From assembly GCF_030679875.1 (NCBI RefSeq), contig NZ_JAUXSP010000005.1, forward strand, positions 1 to 64,000: a stretch of DNA of 64,000 nucleotides. Direction: 5' to 3'. Below are positions 43,750 to 52,754 of this stretch, piece by piece. The position numbers and the translations under genes were made by a program. The notes below the pieces were generated by a model that was given only the letters and a program-made list of their open reading frames with translations, was not told the DNA's origin and searched no databases. The DNA is from Phenylobacterium sp. GTDB taxonomy: Bacteria; Pseudomonadota; Alphaproteobacteria; Caulobacterales; Caulobacteraceae. The stretch's first letter is position 1; the number at the start of each line of letters is the position of its first letter.

Positions 43750-44976
43750 TCACTCCGCGCCAGCCGCAGGCCGGCGCACGCGGATCGGGGTCCCGTCCGA
43801 GACGGAGCGCCCCGGATGGAGGACCACCCAATTTCCTGGCTCGAGCCCAGCGTGAACCTCGGCATGTTCCCCATCGCTCTGGCCGATCTCGACGGGCTGC
43901 AAACGGGCTCGGTCACCCTCAGCCTTGAACACCGCCCATTGGCCCTGATGCCGAAAAAGCGCAGACACTGGCGTTCGAACCACCGCCTCCGCGCTCCAGA
44001 CCGTGACCGCCGCCTCGACCCGGTAGCCGTGGCCGACCGCTGACCAGGCGGCAGGCGGATCGACAGGATCGATGATCACATTGACCCGCTGCTCCTCGAC
44101 ACCAAGGGCCGAGACCTTGAGGAAGCCATAGGGTTCGACTTTTCGGACGCGGCCCCGGAGCGGCGGGCCGTCGCCCCAGGCTTCGATCAGGACCGTCGCC
44201 CCCTCCGAAATTCGCGCCGCGTCGCTCGACAGCAGTTCGGCCACCACCTCAAGATCGCCTGGATCGCCGATCTCCAACACTGGAGCGCCCTGGGTGACCA
44301 CAGTTTCACTCTCCTGCAGCACCCGTAGAATTCGCCCGGCTACCGGGGCCCGGATCGTCACCGCGCGGCCGCCGGAATTTGCGGCGACCGGTTCGATTAG
44401 ACGCACCCGCGCCGCCTCGAGCGCCGCCTGCTGGACATCAACACTCGCCCGGGCGTTGCCGACGGCCGCGGCGGCGGTTCGAGTGTCGAGCCGAGCGCGA
44501 TCAACGGCGCTACGCGAGGCGACCGATGCAGCGAACAGGGTCTCGCTCCGGCTGGCTTCCAGACGAGCATGGGTCAGACGGGCCTCGGCCCCTTCCAGCT
44601 CAGCGTGCGCGAGCGCCAGGGCGGCTTCAGCCAAGCGGACCCCGGCCCGGATTTCCTGGCGGGACCGTTCGTCCACGAAGGTTGCTGGCGCCGGCTGGAT
44701 AAACGCGATCGCTGCTCCCGCCTCAACCTGTTCGCCGGCACGATTCCCGACGCGCAGCAATTGGCCCGAGACCGGCGCCGACACCACATAGACATTCCGG
44801 GCTCGCGTCTTGGCCTCGTCGCGCACCACGACTGTGAGCGGCCCGCGGGTGATCTCGCCGATGTCCGCTTGCACCGGCGGCGTTCGGAAAGTGAGAACTA
44901 GCGCCGCCGTCAGCGTCAGGGCGGCGGCGAGCCAGAACAATGTCCGGAATCGAACGATTGGCCGGGGGATTTTCAC
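43750..44976 (-). CDS. HlyD-family periplasmic adaptor of an ABC exporter
   Basis: The 408 residues have one N-terminal membrane segment (about 12-30, LFWLAAALTLTAALVLTF), a biotinyl-lipoyl-like half (VSAPVSGQLLRVGNRAGEQV), a long helical hairpin (about 105-200) and a second lipoyl motif (IRAPVAGRILRVLQESETVV). Such adaptors link an inner-membrane ABC exporter to a TolC-like channel, which is not in the window. Start is GTG with GGAGAG seven bases upstream. It lies four bases after the permease stop. Confidence 0.9.
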   Translation of the reverse strand: MKIPRPIVRFRTLFWLAAALTLTAALVLTFRTPPVQADIGEITRGPLTVVVRDEAKTRARNVYVVSAPVSGQLLRVGNRAGEQVEAGAAIAFIQPAPATFVDERSRQEIRAGVRLAEAALALAHAELEGAEARLTHARLEASRSETLFAASVASRSAVDRARLDTRTAAAAVGNARASVDVQQAALEAARVRLIEPVAANSGGRAVTIRAPVAGRILRVLQESETVVTQGAPVLEIGDPGDLEVVAELLSSDAARISEGATVLIEAWGDGPPLRGRVRKVEPYGFLKVSALGVEEQRVNVIIDPVDPPAAWSAVGHGYRVEAAVTVWSAEAVVRTPVSALFRHQGQWAVFKAEGDRARLQPVEIGQSDGEHAEVHAGLEPGNWVVLHPGRSVSDGTPIRVRRPAAGAE

Positions 44977-44980
44977 TTCG

Positions 44981-47365
44981 CTACTCTCCGGTCTTTAGGG
45001 CTTCGGCCATATCGAGCCGGTCGATCTGGGCCCGAACCATCAGGCTCGCCACGACGGTGATGAGCACCACCACGGCCCCGGCCACCCCGAAGGTCGCAGG
45101 CGCGATGGCGAACGGCAGGCGAAACAGGTCAGAACTCATGGCGTGGGCCAAATACCAGGCCAGACCCGTCCCGGCCGCCGCGCCCAGTGGCAAGGCGAGG
45201 AGCGTCAGGAAGGCCACTTCGCCGAGGAGGATGTAAGACACGTCGGCGCGTGAGAAGCCGAGCACACGGAGCGACGCCAATTCGCGCTGACGCTCGGCAA
45301 AGGAGATACGCACCGTATTGTAGACGACGCCTGAGGCGATCAAGCTGGCGAAGAAGACGAAGATCAAAATGGATCTGCCGAGGTTTTCGTCCAGCATGGC
45401 TGCCAGCTTCTTGGCGGCCTCAGCCTGGAGGCCCACCCCAGCGATCTGAGGGGTTTCCTTCAGGCGCGCATAGAGGGCCTCGGTCCGATCAGCATCGACG
45501 GTCAGCCATACGCCGGAGATCTGGCTTCCCTCTCCCAGCGCGCGGTTCAGATCCTGCAACTCCATTCGCGCCTGGGAGCCAATATAGCTGGTGGTGACGG
45601 ACGCCACGGGAAGGGACAGCAACGGACGGCGGCCTTCGGTGACCTGCGCCTCCACGAGGTCGCCGGCCCTGACCTGGAGTTTGGCGGCAAGGTCACTAGA
45701 CAGGATCAGGCCGCCAGGATGCGGCCATACTGGCCGATTGTGCCGATCGACCATCCTGGACAGGGTTCCGTCTTGCGGCGCGCCGGTGATCGCCACCCGC
45801 TCCTCGCGCGCGCCGTGGCGCAGCCGGACGGGGACGACGCGAAAGGGCTCGGACGCCAGCACCCCGTCCTCACGGGCCAGGCTGAACAAGGCCCCTCTCG
45901 AGCGGGGCTCGATGAAGCTCACCGAGACGTCGTGAGGGTTCGACACGTTGAAGCTGGAATCGATCATCACCTCGATGCCGTCCATCATTGACATCGTGCC
46001 GATGAGCAGGGCGCCCGAGGCCGCGATCCCGGCCACGGTCAGGGCGGCGCGCAACGGCCAGCGGACGATCTGGCGCAGGATCATGCGAGATTGCTGGTCG
46101 AGGACCTTAATCCGGGTAATCCAAGCACCGGCCGTGCGGGAATAGTCTGGCGGTGGCGCGGGGGTCATCGCTTCGGCCGGGTTCAGGGCCGCGGCCCGCC
46201 GCACCGCCAGGGCCGCGCCACCCATCACCGTCAGCATCGCCACGCCGACTACGGTGGCGTAGTCAGCCGGGTCCGCCTGAAACAGCAGGAAGGGGAAGCG
46301 ATAGTATTCCATATAGAGCTCAGCCATGCTCCGGCCGAGCCAGATTCCCGCAGTTCCCCCAATGAGAACCCCCGTCGCGGCGATTGCCGCGACCAGCTTG
46401 AGATAGTGTCCGATGATGTCGCGGTCCCGGTAGCCGAAGGCCTTCAACAGGCCGATGCCGGCGCGCTGGACAGCGATCAGCCTTGAAACCACAACATTGA
46501 CCAGGAAGGCCGCCACCAGCAGGAAGATGGGCGGAAGCACCCGTCCCATGGTCGCCAGCTGGTCGATCTCGCTGGAAACGAAGGCGTCCGAAATCTGGTC
46601 CGCCCGGCCATAGGCCCCTGGCGCGCCATAGGGCTCCAGAAGGCGATCGAGCTCGGCGATGACCGCTGGCTCCGAGGCGTCGCGGGAGAGGCGCACCACC
46701 GCCTCGTTGAAGGCCTCGTCCTGATTGACAGCCTGCGCCAGGGCGCCACGGCGCATCCAGAGAACGCCGAACAGACGGTCATCGGGAACGAACTGGCCGG
46801 GGCCGATGGCGTAGACGTGCTCCGGCGACAGCGCGATCCCGACTACGGTTAGACGCCGTCGACCGCCATAGAGGGTGGCTGGAACCGTGTCGCCGATCTC
46901 GAGCCCGTGCGCGTCGGCGAAGGCCTGCAGGGCGACCGCCTCGCTCCGCTGGCCCGGCGCCGGAAGACGGCCGCGGACCAGATGAAGTCGATTGACCGCC
47001 GCCTCTCCGACGTCCGGCAACGACAGCACCTCCCCGGTGGCCGGCGCGCTCATACCTTCCATGGCGAAGAGGGCCGGAACCCGGATGCGGGTGGTCGCGG
47101 CCTGGACGCCCTCAATCCTCCTGATGTCGGCGATCAGGTGCTGCGGCGCACGCACCGTGGGCGCCCAGATGTCAGCAAACAGATAGCGTTCGTAGTAGGT
47201 GCGCCGGGTCTCCTGCAGCGAACTCAACATTCCGGCGGCCAGCAAATGGACCGCGACGCCTCCGGCGATAACGAAGGCGATGGCGAGCGCCTGAATCTTC
47301 ATGCGCCAGAGCTCTCGCACCAGCTTGCGGTCTAGCGCCCCCATCCATCTCGGCAGGCTGTTCAC
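44981..47365 (-). CDS. FtsX-type ABC exporter permease
   Basis: The 794-residue inner-membrane protein has an N-terminal helix (about 17-40), a large periplasmic region, a cluster of helices with FtsX signature (about 280-400), a second periplasmic domain and a final helix set (about 670-780). It is thus a double-FtsX permease like those of LolCDE/MacB/DevC-type exporters. The GTG start at 47365 overlaps the ATPase stop by four bases (GTGA). Residues before that are from the overlapping ATPase gene in another frame. Substrate unknown. Confidence 0.88.
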   Translation of the reverse strand: MNSLPRWMGALDRKLVRELWRMKIQALAIAFVIAGGVAVHLLAAGMLSSLQETRRTYYERYLFADIWAPTVRAPQHLIADIRRIEGVQAATTRIRVPALFAMEGMSAPATGEVLSLPDVGEAAVNRLHLVRGRLPAPGQRSEAVALQAFADAHGLEIGDTVPATLYGGRRRLTVVGIALSPEHVYAIGPGQFVPDDRLFGVLWMRRGALAQAVNQDEAFNEAVVRLSRDASEPAVIAELDRLLEPYGAPGAYGRADQISDAFVSSEIDQLATMGRVLPPIFLLVAAFLVNVVVSRLIAVQRAGIGLLKAFGYRDRDIIGHYLKLVAAIAATGVLIGGTAGIWLGRSMAELYMEYYRFPFLLFQADPADYATVVGVAMLTVMGGAALAVRRAAALNPAEAMTPAPPPDYSRTAGAWITRIKVLDQQSRMILRQIVRWPLRAALTVAGIAASGALLIGTMSMMDGIEVMIDSSFNVSNPHDVSVSFIEPRSRGALFSLAREDGVLASEPFRVVPVRLRHGAREERVAITGAPQDGTLSRMVDRHNRPVWPHPGGLILSSDLAAKLQVRAGDLVEAQVTEGRRPLLSLPVASVTTSYIGSQARMELQDLNRALGEGSQISGVWLTVDADRTEALYARLKETPQIAGVGLQAEAAKKLAAMLDENLGRSILIFVFFASLIASGVVYNTVRISFAERQRELASLRVLGFSRADVSYILLGEVAFLTLLALPLGAAAGTGLAWYLAHAMSSDLFRLPFAIAPATFGVAGAVVVLITVVASLMVRAQIDRLDMAEALKTGE

Positions 47366-48096
47366 CAGGAAATCTCTCCGGGCAGCCGCTTGTCGGCGTT
47401 CTTGCGCACCTCGCGCACCCGCCCGTCGGCGAATATCACCACGCGGTCGGCGATTGCCGCGATCGCGGCGTTGTGGGTGATCAGTAGGGTCGTGGCGCCT
47501 AGGCTGTCGTTGACGGTCTTGAGCGCCTCTAGCACCCGCACGCCCGTCGCAGAGTCCAGTGCGCCTGTGGGCTCGTCGCACAGCAGGACGGACGGTTGCT
47601 TGGCCACAGCGCGAGCAATCGCCACGCGCTGTTGCTCGCCGCCAGACAGCTGTGCGGGAAAGTGATCCAGCCGGTTTTCAAGGCCAACCATGGCCAGGGC
47701 CGCTTCCGGCGTGAGAGGAGCCTCGGCGATTTCGGTGACGAGGGCGACATTCTCCCGCGCGGTCAGGCTCGCCATCAAATTGTAGAATTGGAAGACGAAC
47801 CCGACGTGCCGCCGGCGATACTCTGTCAGTTGGCGCTGATCGGCCCGGCTTATGTCGACGCCCCGGAACAGAACCTCCCCGCTGGTCGGCGTGTCCAGCC
47901 CACCGAGGATGTTGAGAAAAGTCGACTTGCCGCTCCCAGAGGCGCCGAGCACCACCACCAGTTCGCCGTCGGGCAGGTCGAGATCCACGCCGCGCAGCGC
48001 GTGAACGGTCGCGGCGCCGGAGTTGTAGATCCTGGTGACGGCGCGGGCGCGAAAGCAGAGGCCCGGTCTCTCCGACGGGTCACTGGCGCACATCAT
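47362..48096 (-). CDS. ABC exporter ATPase, LolD/MacB type
   Basis: The 244 residues contain Walker [10 protein letters not shown], signature [14 protein letters not shown] and Walker [13 protein letters not shown]. The glutamine loop is in [17 protein letters not shown]. This is the LolD/MacB/DevA branch that powers FtsX-type permeases. It is the first gene of an ATPase-permease-adaptor operon, with a four-base overlap to the permease. A FNR-type box stands 125 bases before its start. The cargo might be a lipid, glycolipid or peptide. Confidence 0.92.
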   Translation of the reverse strand: MMCASDPSERPGLCFRARAVTRIYNSGAATVHALRGVDLDLPDGELVVVLGASGSGKSTFLNILGGLDTPTSGEVLFRGVDISRADQRQLTEYRRRHVGFVFQFYNLMASLTARENVALVTEIAEAPLTPEAALAMVGLENRLDHFPAQLSGGEQQRVAIARAVAKQPSVLLCDEPTGALDSATGVRVLEALKTVNDSLGATTLLITHNAAIAAIADRVVIFADGRVREVRKNADKRLPGEISW

Positions 48097-48214
48097 GGAT
48101 AAGCCCCTGCAATCGGCAGTGATGCTTCAGCCTGAAGGTCTGATCCGCGCCACGTGGGCGCGGCAGCTCGGGCCGAGCAGTCGACAGGGTAGCAGAGGCG
48201 GGAATGGGGGGCTT

Positions 48215-48228
48215 GTGATCAGGATCAA
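48215..48228 (-). promoter_or_regulatory. FNR/FixK-type box upstream of the ABC exporter operon
   Basis: The minus strand reads TTGAT-CCTG-ATCAC, nine of ten consensus positions. Centred about 125 bases before the ATPase ATG, it would set transcription near 48180 if it acts at -41.5. Confidence 0.7.
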
Positions 48229-48333
48229 GGGTGACTGCTGCCGACCCGTATCAATCAACACTACAGACAGCGAGCAGCGAGCCTGATGCGCCCTGGGTCA
48301 ATGGTCTCTTGCCTCCGCCTTTGGCGGCGCACG

Positions 48334-48486
48334 TCAGGGGCGATGGGCGGGGTAGGCGCGATCGGGCTTGGCGAGTTCTTCAACAATGAACCTGGCGATT
48401 TTCGCTCGCTCCGCCACGTCTGTCGTCCGGGTAAGAACGCGCTCGAAGTGCTCGATATTCAGTCTCTTGAGGTCAGCAGGCGACAT
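48334..48486 (-). CDS. 50-residue conserved-looking small protein
   Basis: The frame starts MSPADLKRLNIEHFERVLTR and continues TTDVAERAKIARFIVEELAK before a Pro/Arg tail. It is amphipathic and probably helical throughout. GGAGG lies five bases before the ATG, a strong ribosome site, and third positions are G+C-rich, so I consider it a real gene. I do not recognise the family. It sits between the exporter operon and the 136-residue protein, all on the minus strand. Confidence 0.7.
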   Translation of the reverse strand: MSPADLKRLNIEHFERVLTRTTDVAERAKIARFIVEELAKPDRAYPAHRP

Positions 48487-48647
48487 GAGCGCCTCCGTAA
48501 CGCCACGCGTTGGAGGCGTTCACCAGACGCGCTATCGGCGCCAATAGCAACCGCCCCAGACTCGCTTCGTCGTCGGGCAGCGATCATTGGCGCCGCCCCC
48601 ACGAGGTTTGAAGGCCTGGTCCGGGGGAGGGCTATCGCGTCCGCGAC

Positions 48648-49058
48648 CTAGCGCCCTCCAAATTGAATCGGATCCCCATTGAGGTCGAAGGCGGCGTATC
48701 GACCCACGCCACCGACGTGGATCGCGTCGACCATCCCCTGCAGCGCTACCTCGACCTGCGCCTGGCTCGGGGGCTTTCCGCCCTGGCCCGAAAGAGCGGC
48801 GGCGAAAACGATCTGCCATGGGGGGCCGGCCAGCTTGGCCTCGGCTGCCAATGCGGCGAAGTCAGCGAGGTCGGAAGCGGCCTTGTCGACGCACATCAAA
48901 GGCGACAGCGTGCCCCCTGCGCCCGCGAGGAAGTGTTCACGCTGAGCCTCGGTCGCATCGGCCGGCAACTCAGCGGCGGTAAATACGAACAGCAGCCGCT
49001 GCGGTTCCGGCTGGCTGGCGGCGGCCTTCAGCAGTTGGTCGAAGTGTGAGTCCGTCAT
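48648..49058 (-). CDS. Conserved 136-residue protein of unknown function
   Basis: From MTDSHFDQLLKAAASQPEPQ the protein continues RLLFVFTAAELPADATEAQR and LSPLMCVDKAASDLADFAAL. Homologues that I recall carry the label ribonucleotide reductase subunit alpha. The protein is far too short for that enzyme and has none of its motifs, so the label should not be trusted. AGGA is nine bases before the ATG. It lies downstream of the ubiTUV-DAO operon, 68 bases after it. Confidence 0.75.
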   Translation of the reverse strand: MTDSHFDQLLKAAASQPEPQRLLFVFTAAELPADATEAQREHFLAGAGGTLSPLMCVDKAASDLADFAALAAEAKLAGPPWQIVFAAALSGQGGKPPSQAQVEVALQGMVDAIHVGGVGRYAAFDLNGDPIQFGGR

Positions 49059-49126
49059 GGCAATATTCCTGCGTTTGTCGGAGACCGCCTGATCCAGGCA
49101 GGGCTCTATACCCCAGCGCGACAGAG

Positions 49127-50224
49127 TTATATCCCGGCCAGCCGCATGGGGGAAAAGTCGCGGGGGGCTGGGCCCCCCATCCGCCCGGCGCCCGGGGGCT
49201 TGGCCGCCAGAAAGAGCGCGGCGGCCAGACGCCCGGCGGCGGGCGCAGTCTGGACGCCATATCCGCCAAGCCCGGCGAACCAGAAAAAATTCGGGGCGCG
49301 CAAGTCCCAACCGATCACCGGCAAGCGGTCTGGGGCGAAGCTACGCAATCCCGCCCACTGATGCTTGATGCGTCGGGGCTCGTGGCCGGTGGCCCGTTTC
49401 AGCCGGGCGACAGCCAGGGCGATATCCTGGGTTTCTGGCTGCGCATCGGTTGGCGCTGACGGCGTCTCGTCACAGGGCGAGACCAGCAGATCCTGGCCGA
49501 AAGGGCGAAAGTAGTAGGTGTCCGCCATGTCTTTGACGATCGGCCCCTCAAGCACCGGCTTGCGGGGCTCAGGCGGATCGACGAGCACGACCGTCCGCCG
49601 ATAGGCGGAAAGCCCAAGCGGCGTCAGGCCACAGCCCGCCGCAGTGTCATCGGCCCAGGCTCCAGTGGCGTTGATCAGGGCGGAGCAGCTGAGCTCCTCG
49701 CCCTCGATCTGCAGGCGCCAGGCGTCGCCGTCATGACTGATTTTGTGCGGCTGGACGCCGAGCCGCAGCGCGCCCCCCCGGCGGATCGCCGTGGTGATCA
49801 GCCGCTGGTGAACCCCTACAGCGTCGAGCTCGCCAGTCCCACGCTCCAACCAGGCCGATTTGAGGTTGTGCGTCCTGAGTATGGGGCAGAGTTCACGGAC
49901 TTTCGCCTGGCTGACCCATGTGGCCGTGGGGCTGGGCGCGGCGCGGCGTCGGGAGGAGACATGCAACACTGCGCGGGGGGTCAACAGAGGCGGGCGTGAT
50001 CCTGGCGCCGCCTCGAAATAGGATCGACTGGCTTCAGCCAGTGCGGCGATGGCCGGCCCTCCATAGGAGGGGATGAACATGCCGGTTGATCTTCCGCTGG
50101 CGTGATGACCGGGATGCTCTTCCTTCTCCAGGATCAGGAGGCTGACCCGCGACGCCAGCTCGGCGGCGAGCGATGCGCCGGCAAGGCCGCCGCCCAGTAT
50201 GATGGCCCCATAGGGCGGGCTCAT
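49127..50224 (-). CDS. FAD-dependent DAO-family oxidoreductase in the ubi operon
   Basis: The 365 residues begin with a dinucleotide-binding motif (IILGGGLAGASLAAELA, then LLILEKEEHPGHHASGRS), typical of DadA/glycine-oxidase flavoproteins. They end with a C-terminal FAD motif (FFWFAGLGGYGVQTAPAAGR). Such enzymes oxidise amines or amino acids, usually with oxygen or quinone. Its ATG overlaps the ubiV stop by four bases (ATGA), so it is translated with ubiV. A role with UbiTUV is an inference from that coupling. An ordinary amino-acid dehydrogenase remains possible. Confidence 0.85.
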   Translation of the reverse strand: MSPPYGAIILGGGLAGASLAAELASRVSLLILEKEEHPGHHASGRSTGMFIPSYGGPAIAALAEASRSYFEAAPGSRPPLLTPRAVLHVSSRRRAAPSPTATWVSQAKVRELCPILRTHNLKSAWLERGTGELDAVGVHQRLITTAIRRGGALRLGVQPHKISHDGDAWRLQIEGEELSCSALINATGAWADDTAAGCGLTPLGLSAYRRTVVLVDPPEPRKPVLEGPIVKDMADTYYFRPFGQDLLVSPCDETPSAPTDAQPETQDIALAVARLKRATGHEPRRIKHQWAGLRSFAPDRLPVIGWDLRAPNFFWFAGLGGYGVQTAPAAGRLAAALFLAAKPPGAGRMGGPAPRDFSPMRLAGI

Positions 50225-51123
50225 AGGTCGGCGGCCAGACGCATGCCGGGGGCGCCCTCCAGATAGCCATCGACCAGGGGGCCCGGCAGATCACAGGCGC
50301 GAAGCTGAGCCAGCAGCCGTCCTCGGTCTCCAGTCTCGAAATAGCGGCCATACGCCGCGATCACGGCCGACATGTCGCAGGCGTGCGGCGAAAGCCGCAC
50401 GGCCCGGACGCCGGCGGTCCGCAGGTCCTCAGGGGATGCGGCGACCGTGTGAACGCCGTGGGACAGGGTCTGAATACCGTTGATGCTGAGGAAGGCCGCG
50501 CCCTCCAGGGTCTGGACCGTCTGGCCGTCGGGATCGCGATCACAGACAAATCGGCAGGTATCCTTGGACAGTCCGGCCTGCCGCGCATGATGGCAGCGCG
50601 CCGAGAGCGCCAGGGGGAGCCGGCCAAAACCGAAGATCTCGATCTCAAGATCAGGACAGGCCCGATGGATTTCCCCAATCGCGGCCAGGGACAGCTCGAT
50701 ATTGCCGCAGAGGCGCTCACAGCCGCGGTCGATAAGGATCTGGGCGGCCGAGCCATTGTAGATATTGAGCAGCGGACCTGCGACGAAGGTGCGATCTGGG
50801 GGAAGCAGGCTCATGGCGGCGAGGTCGTTCAGCTCCAGCAGCTGCAGTTCATCCTGCTGCGCGATGCCCTGGAGCAGGCGTCGGTCCCTCGGCGTGGAGA
50901 TCAGGCCAAGGGTCGACCAGACCACCTCCTTGCCAGCGTCGCGCAGCAACGCCGCCGCCGCCAGCAGAGTGGCGGCGGCCAGAGGCTCGCGCTTCCCGCA
51001 CACGACCTCGCCGAGATAGATGCGGCGCACCAGAGGCTCGCACGCCATGCGCTCATAGAAGGCTGCGATGTCCTCGGCGGGCCAGTTGAACAGCAGGGGG
51101 CCAAGGGTGATCTCCAAGGTCAT
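50221..51123 (-). CDS. ubiV: UbiV, oxygen-independent ubiquinone hydroxylase subunit
   Basis: The 300-residue U32-peptidase-like protein has the four cysteines that bind a 4Fe-4S cluster at 42, 177, 190 and 194. Their spacing equals E. coli UbiV (39, 180, 193, 197) in the last three. With UbiU it hydroxylates ubiquinone intermediates without oxygen, using prephenate as oxygen donor, so the cell can respire nitrate. One base separates it from ubiU, and its stop overlaps the next flavoprotein start. Confidence 0.93.
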   Translation of the reverse strand: MTLEITLGPLLFNWPAEDIAAFYERMACEPLVRRIYLGEVVCGKREPLAAATLLAAAALLRDAGKEVVWSTLGLISTPRDRRLLQGIAQQDELQLLELNDLAAMSLLPPDRTFVAGPLLNIYNGSAAQILIDRGCERLCGNIELSLAAIGEIHRACPDLEIEIFGFGRLPLALSARCHHARQAGLSKDTCRFVCDRDPDGQTVQTLEGAAFLSINGIQTLSHGVHTVAASPEDLRTAGVRAVRLSPHACDMSAVIAAYGRYFETGDRGRLLAQLRACDLPGPLVDGYLEGAPGMRLAADL

Positions 51124-51124
51124 G

Positions 51125-52117
51125 TCACCGCCACCGCTTGTTATAGGCGCCTTCGGTCTCTCGCCCCCCCTCGGCCAGATCGGTCAGCATGTGCTCAAAG
51201 GGCGCGGTGCTCTCGCCGCGATCGAGGGCGTCGATCGCCTTGCGGAAGGCCCGCGTCACGCGCGCCACATAGGCCTTCCCGCGTTGGCGTCCCTCGATCT
51301 TGACGGCTTTCACCCCGGCCTGCCGCAGGCTGGCCAGCAGGCCCATGGCGTTAAGGCTGGTCGGCTCTTCAAACAGATAGGTGGCGTCTCCGTCGGTCGC
51401 GAAACGCCCCTTGCACAGGGTGGGATAGCCGGCTGTGGCGCCAGGCGGGGTCTTGTCGAGGGCCAGACCGGACAGGCGTGACACCATGCCTTCGGCGGTG
51501 CGCTCGAAACTCACCGCCTCCGGGGGTGAGCATACGCCCGAGAGGTTAGGGGACTGGCCGCTGACATAGGATGAAAGCGCGCAGCGACCTTCGGTCATGA
51601 CGCAAAGCCCACCAAAGACGAAGGCCTCGATCTCGGCCGGCGACTCCTTGATCAGGTCGGCGATCTCCGATGCGGACATGACCCGGGGGACGACAACCCG
51701 CCGGACACCGAACGTCTCCACATAGAACCGGATCGCCTCAGGGGTGTTCGCGGCAGCCTGCACCGACAGGTGCAGCCGCACGGTCGAGCTCAGTTCCCGG
51801 ACATGGGCGAGGACGGCGAGGTCGGCGGCGATGATCGCATCGGCGCCGGCCGCGACTGCGGTCATCACAGAGGTCCGCCACCGCTCCTCGCCGCCGGCGC
51901 GGGCGAAGGTGTTGATGGCCACCAGCACCTTGGCGCCCTTCTGATGAGCGAAGTTGACGGCGCGCCTCAATTCAGCGGCGTCGAAGTTGAGGCCCGGAAA
52001 GTTCCGCGCATTCGTTTCGTCGCGCAGACCGCAATAGACACTGTCGGCGCCCGCCTCGATGGCCGCCTCCAGCATGGCCGGCGAGCCGGCGGGACAGACG
52101 AGTTCAATGGACCCCAT
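51125..52117 (-). CDS. ubiU: UbiU, oxygen-independent ubiquinone hydroxylase subunit
   Basis: From MGSIELVCPAGSPAMLEAAI the 330 residues match UbiU. Its cluster cysteines are at 172, 179, 196 and 235, the same spacing as E. coli (169, 176, 193, 232), in GGLCVMTEGRCALSSYVSG and the following loops. It forms the UbiU-UbiV heterodimer. GAGG lies about eight bases before the ATG at 52117; the start codon is inside ubiT, which overlaps it by 14 bases. Confidence 0.94.
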   Translation of the reverse strand: MGSIELVCPAGSPAMLEAAIEAGADSVYCGLRDETNARNFPGLNFDAAELRRAVNFAHQKGAKVLVAINTFARAGGEERWRTSVMTAVAAGADAIIAADLAVLAHVRELSSTVRLHLSVQAAANTPEAIRFYVETFGVRRVVVPRVMSASEIADLIKESPAEIEAFVFGGLCVMTEGRCALSSYVSGQSPNLSGVCSPPEAVSFERTAEGMVSRLSGLALDKTPPGATAGYPTLCKGRFATDGDATYLFEEPTSLNAMGLLASLRQAGVKAVKIEGRQRGKAYVARVTRAFRKAIDALDRGESTAPFEHMLTDLAEGGRETEGAYNKRWR

Positions 52118-52643
52118 GGGGCTTGCCTCCCGTGCGCCTGGCCGCGCGGCGCCAATCAACAATTCGCTGCAAAACAGGATCAAGCCCGGGGGCCAGGGCG
52201 GCAGGAACCAGCAGGTCGGCGAGGCGAAGGTCGGCCGCTTCCAGGGCGTTATGGAGGGCCAGCACCGCCCCCGTATCGCCACGTACGGTGAGCCCGCCGG
52301 CGAAGAAGGTCGCATCTGCATCGGCCGAGCCGTCGAAGAGCGCCAGCAGATCCATGAGTTCACCCGAGATCTCGGCCACGTAGCCCAGGGGCTGAAGGGG
52401 GCGGCGGACCACCTTCACGGCGCCGCCATGCGCATTCAGGGTCAATTCAAAGGCGACGGGGAGGTCTTCCGGATCGATCAGATAGGGGTGGCCCTGAAAG
52501 CGGCCCAAGCGTCCGAAGGCGTTGGCGGAGCGCTGCCAGGCCCGCCTGACGGCGAGATTGAGCAGCATCTCCACGGGAGGTCTTAGGGCGAGGGTCAGGT
52601 CGGTCAGAACGCGCGCAAACAAGCGCTCCGCTGAGAACGGCAT
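52104..52643 (-). CDS. ubiT: UbiT, SCP2-domain lipid-binding accessory factor
   Basis: The 179 residues contain a single SCP2-like lipid-binding domain (LPVAFELTLNAHGGAVKVVR and LDLLALFDGSADADATFFAG-like core). UbiT is needed with UbiU and UbiV for anaerobic ubiquinone and is thought to carry the hydrophobic precursors. It is the first gene of a ubiT-ubiU-ubiV-DAO operon. A weaker FNR-like box is centred about 72 bases upstream. The E. coli arrangement has ubiT next to ubiUV, which agrees. Confidence 0.9.
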   Translation of the reverse strand: MPFSAERLFARVLTDLTLALRPPVEMLLNLAVRRAWQRSANAFGRLGRFQGHPYLIDPEDLPVAFELTLNAHGGAVKVVRRPLQPLGYVAEISGELMDLLALFDGSADADATFFAGGLTVRGDTGAVLALHNALEAADLRLADLLVPAALAPGLDPVLQRIVDWRRAARRTGGKPHGVH

Positions 52644-52708
52644 ATTCGGCCTTTCCGGGCGAGAACAGGCGCCCGGAAGAGGTTTAAGGCGAGGGGGAAT
52701 GACGACGA

Positions 52709-52722
52709 ATGTCGTCCATCAA
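52709..52722 (-). promoter_or_regulatory. Weak FNR-like half box upstream of ubiT
   Basis: The minus strand reads TTGAT-GGAC-GACAT: the left arm is perfect, the right has three mismatches to ATCAA. A neighbouring perfect inverted repeat GACGAC-GAAT-GTCGTC (52701-52716) overlaps it. The location suits control of ubiT, but the motif alone is weak. Confidence 0.35.
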
Positions 52723-52754
52723 CACGCCGTTCGCCTTTGGTCAGACTGGGGGCT

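Noticed and set aside
48286-48651. 121-codon plus-strand frame
   Set aside because: It is antisense to the small gene at 48334-48486, which has a strong ribosome site, and it shows no coding character.
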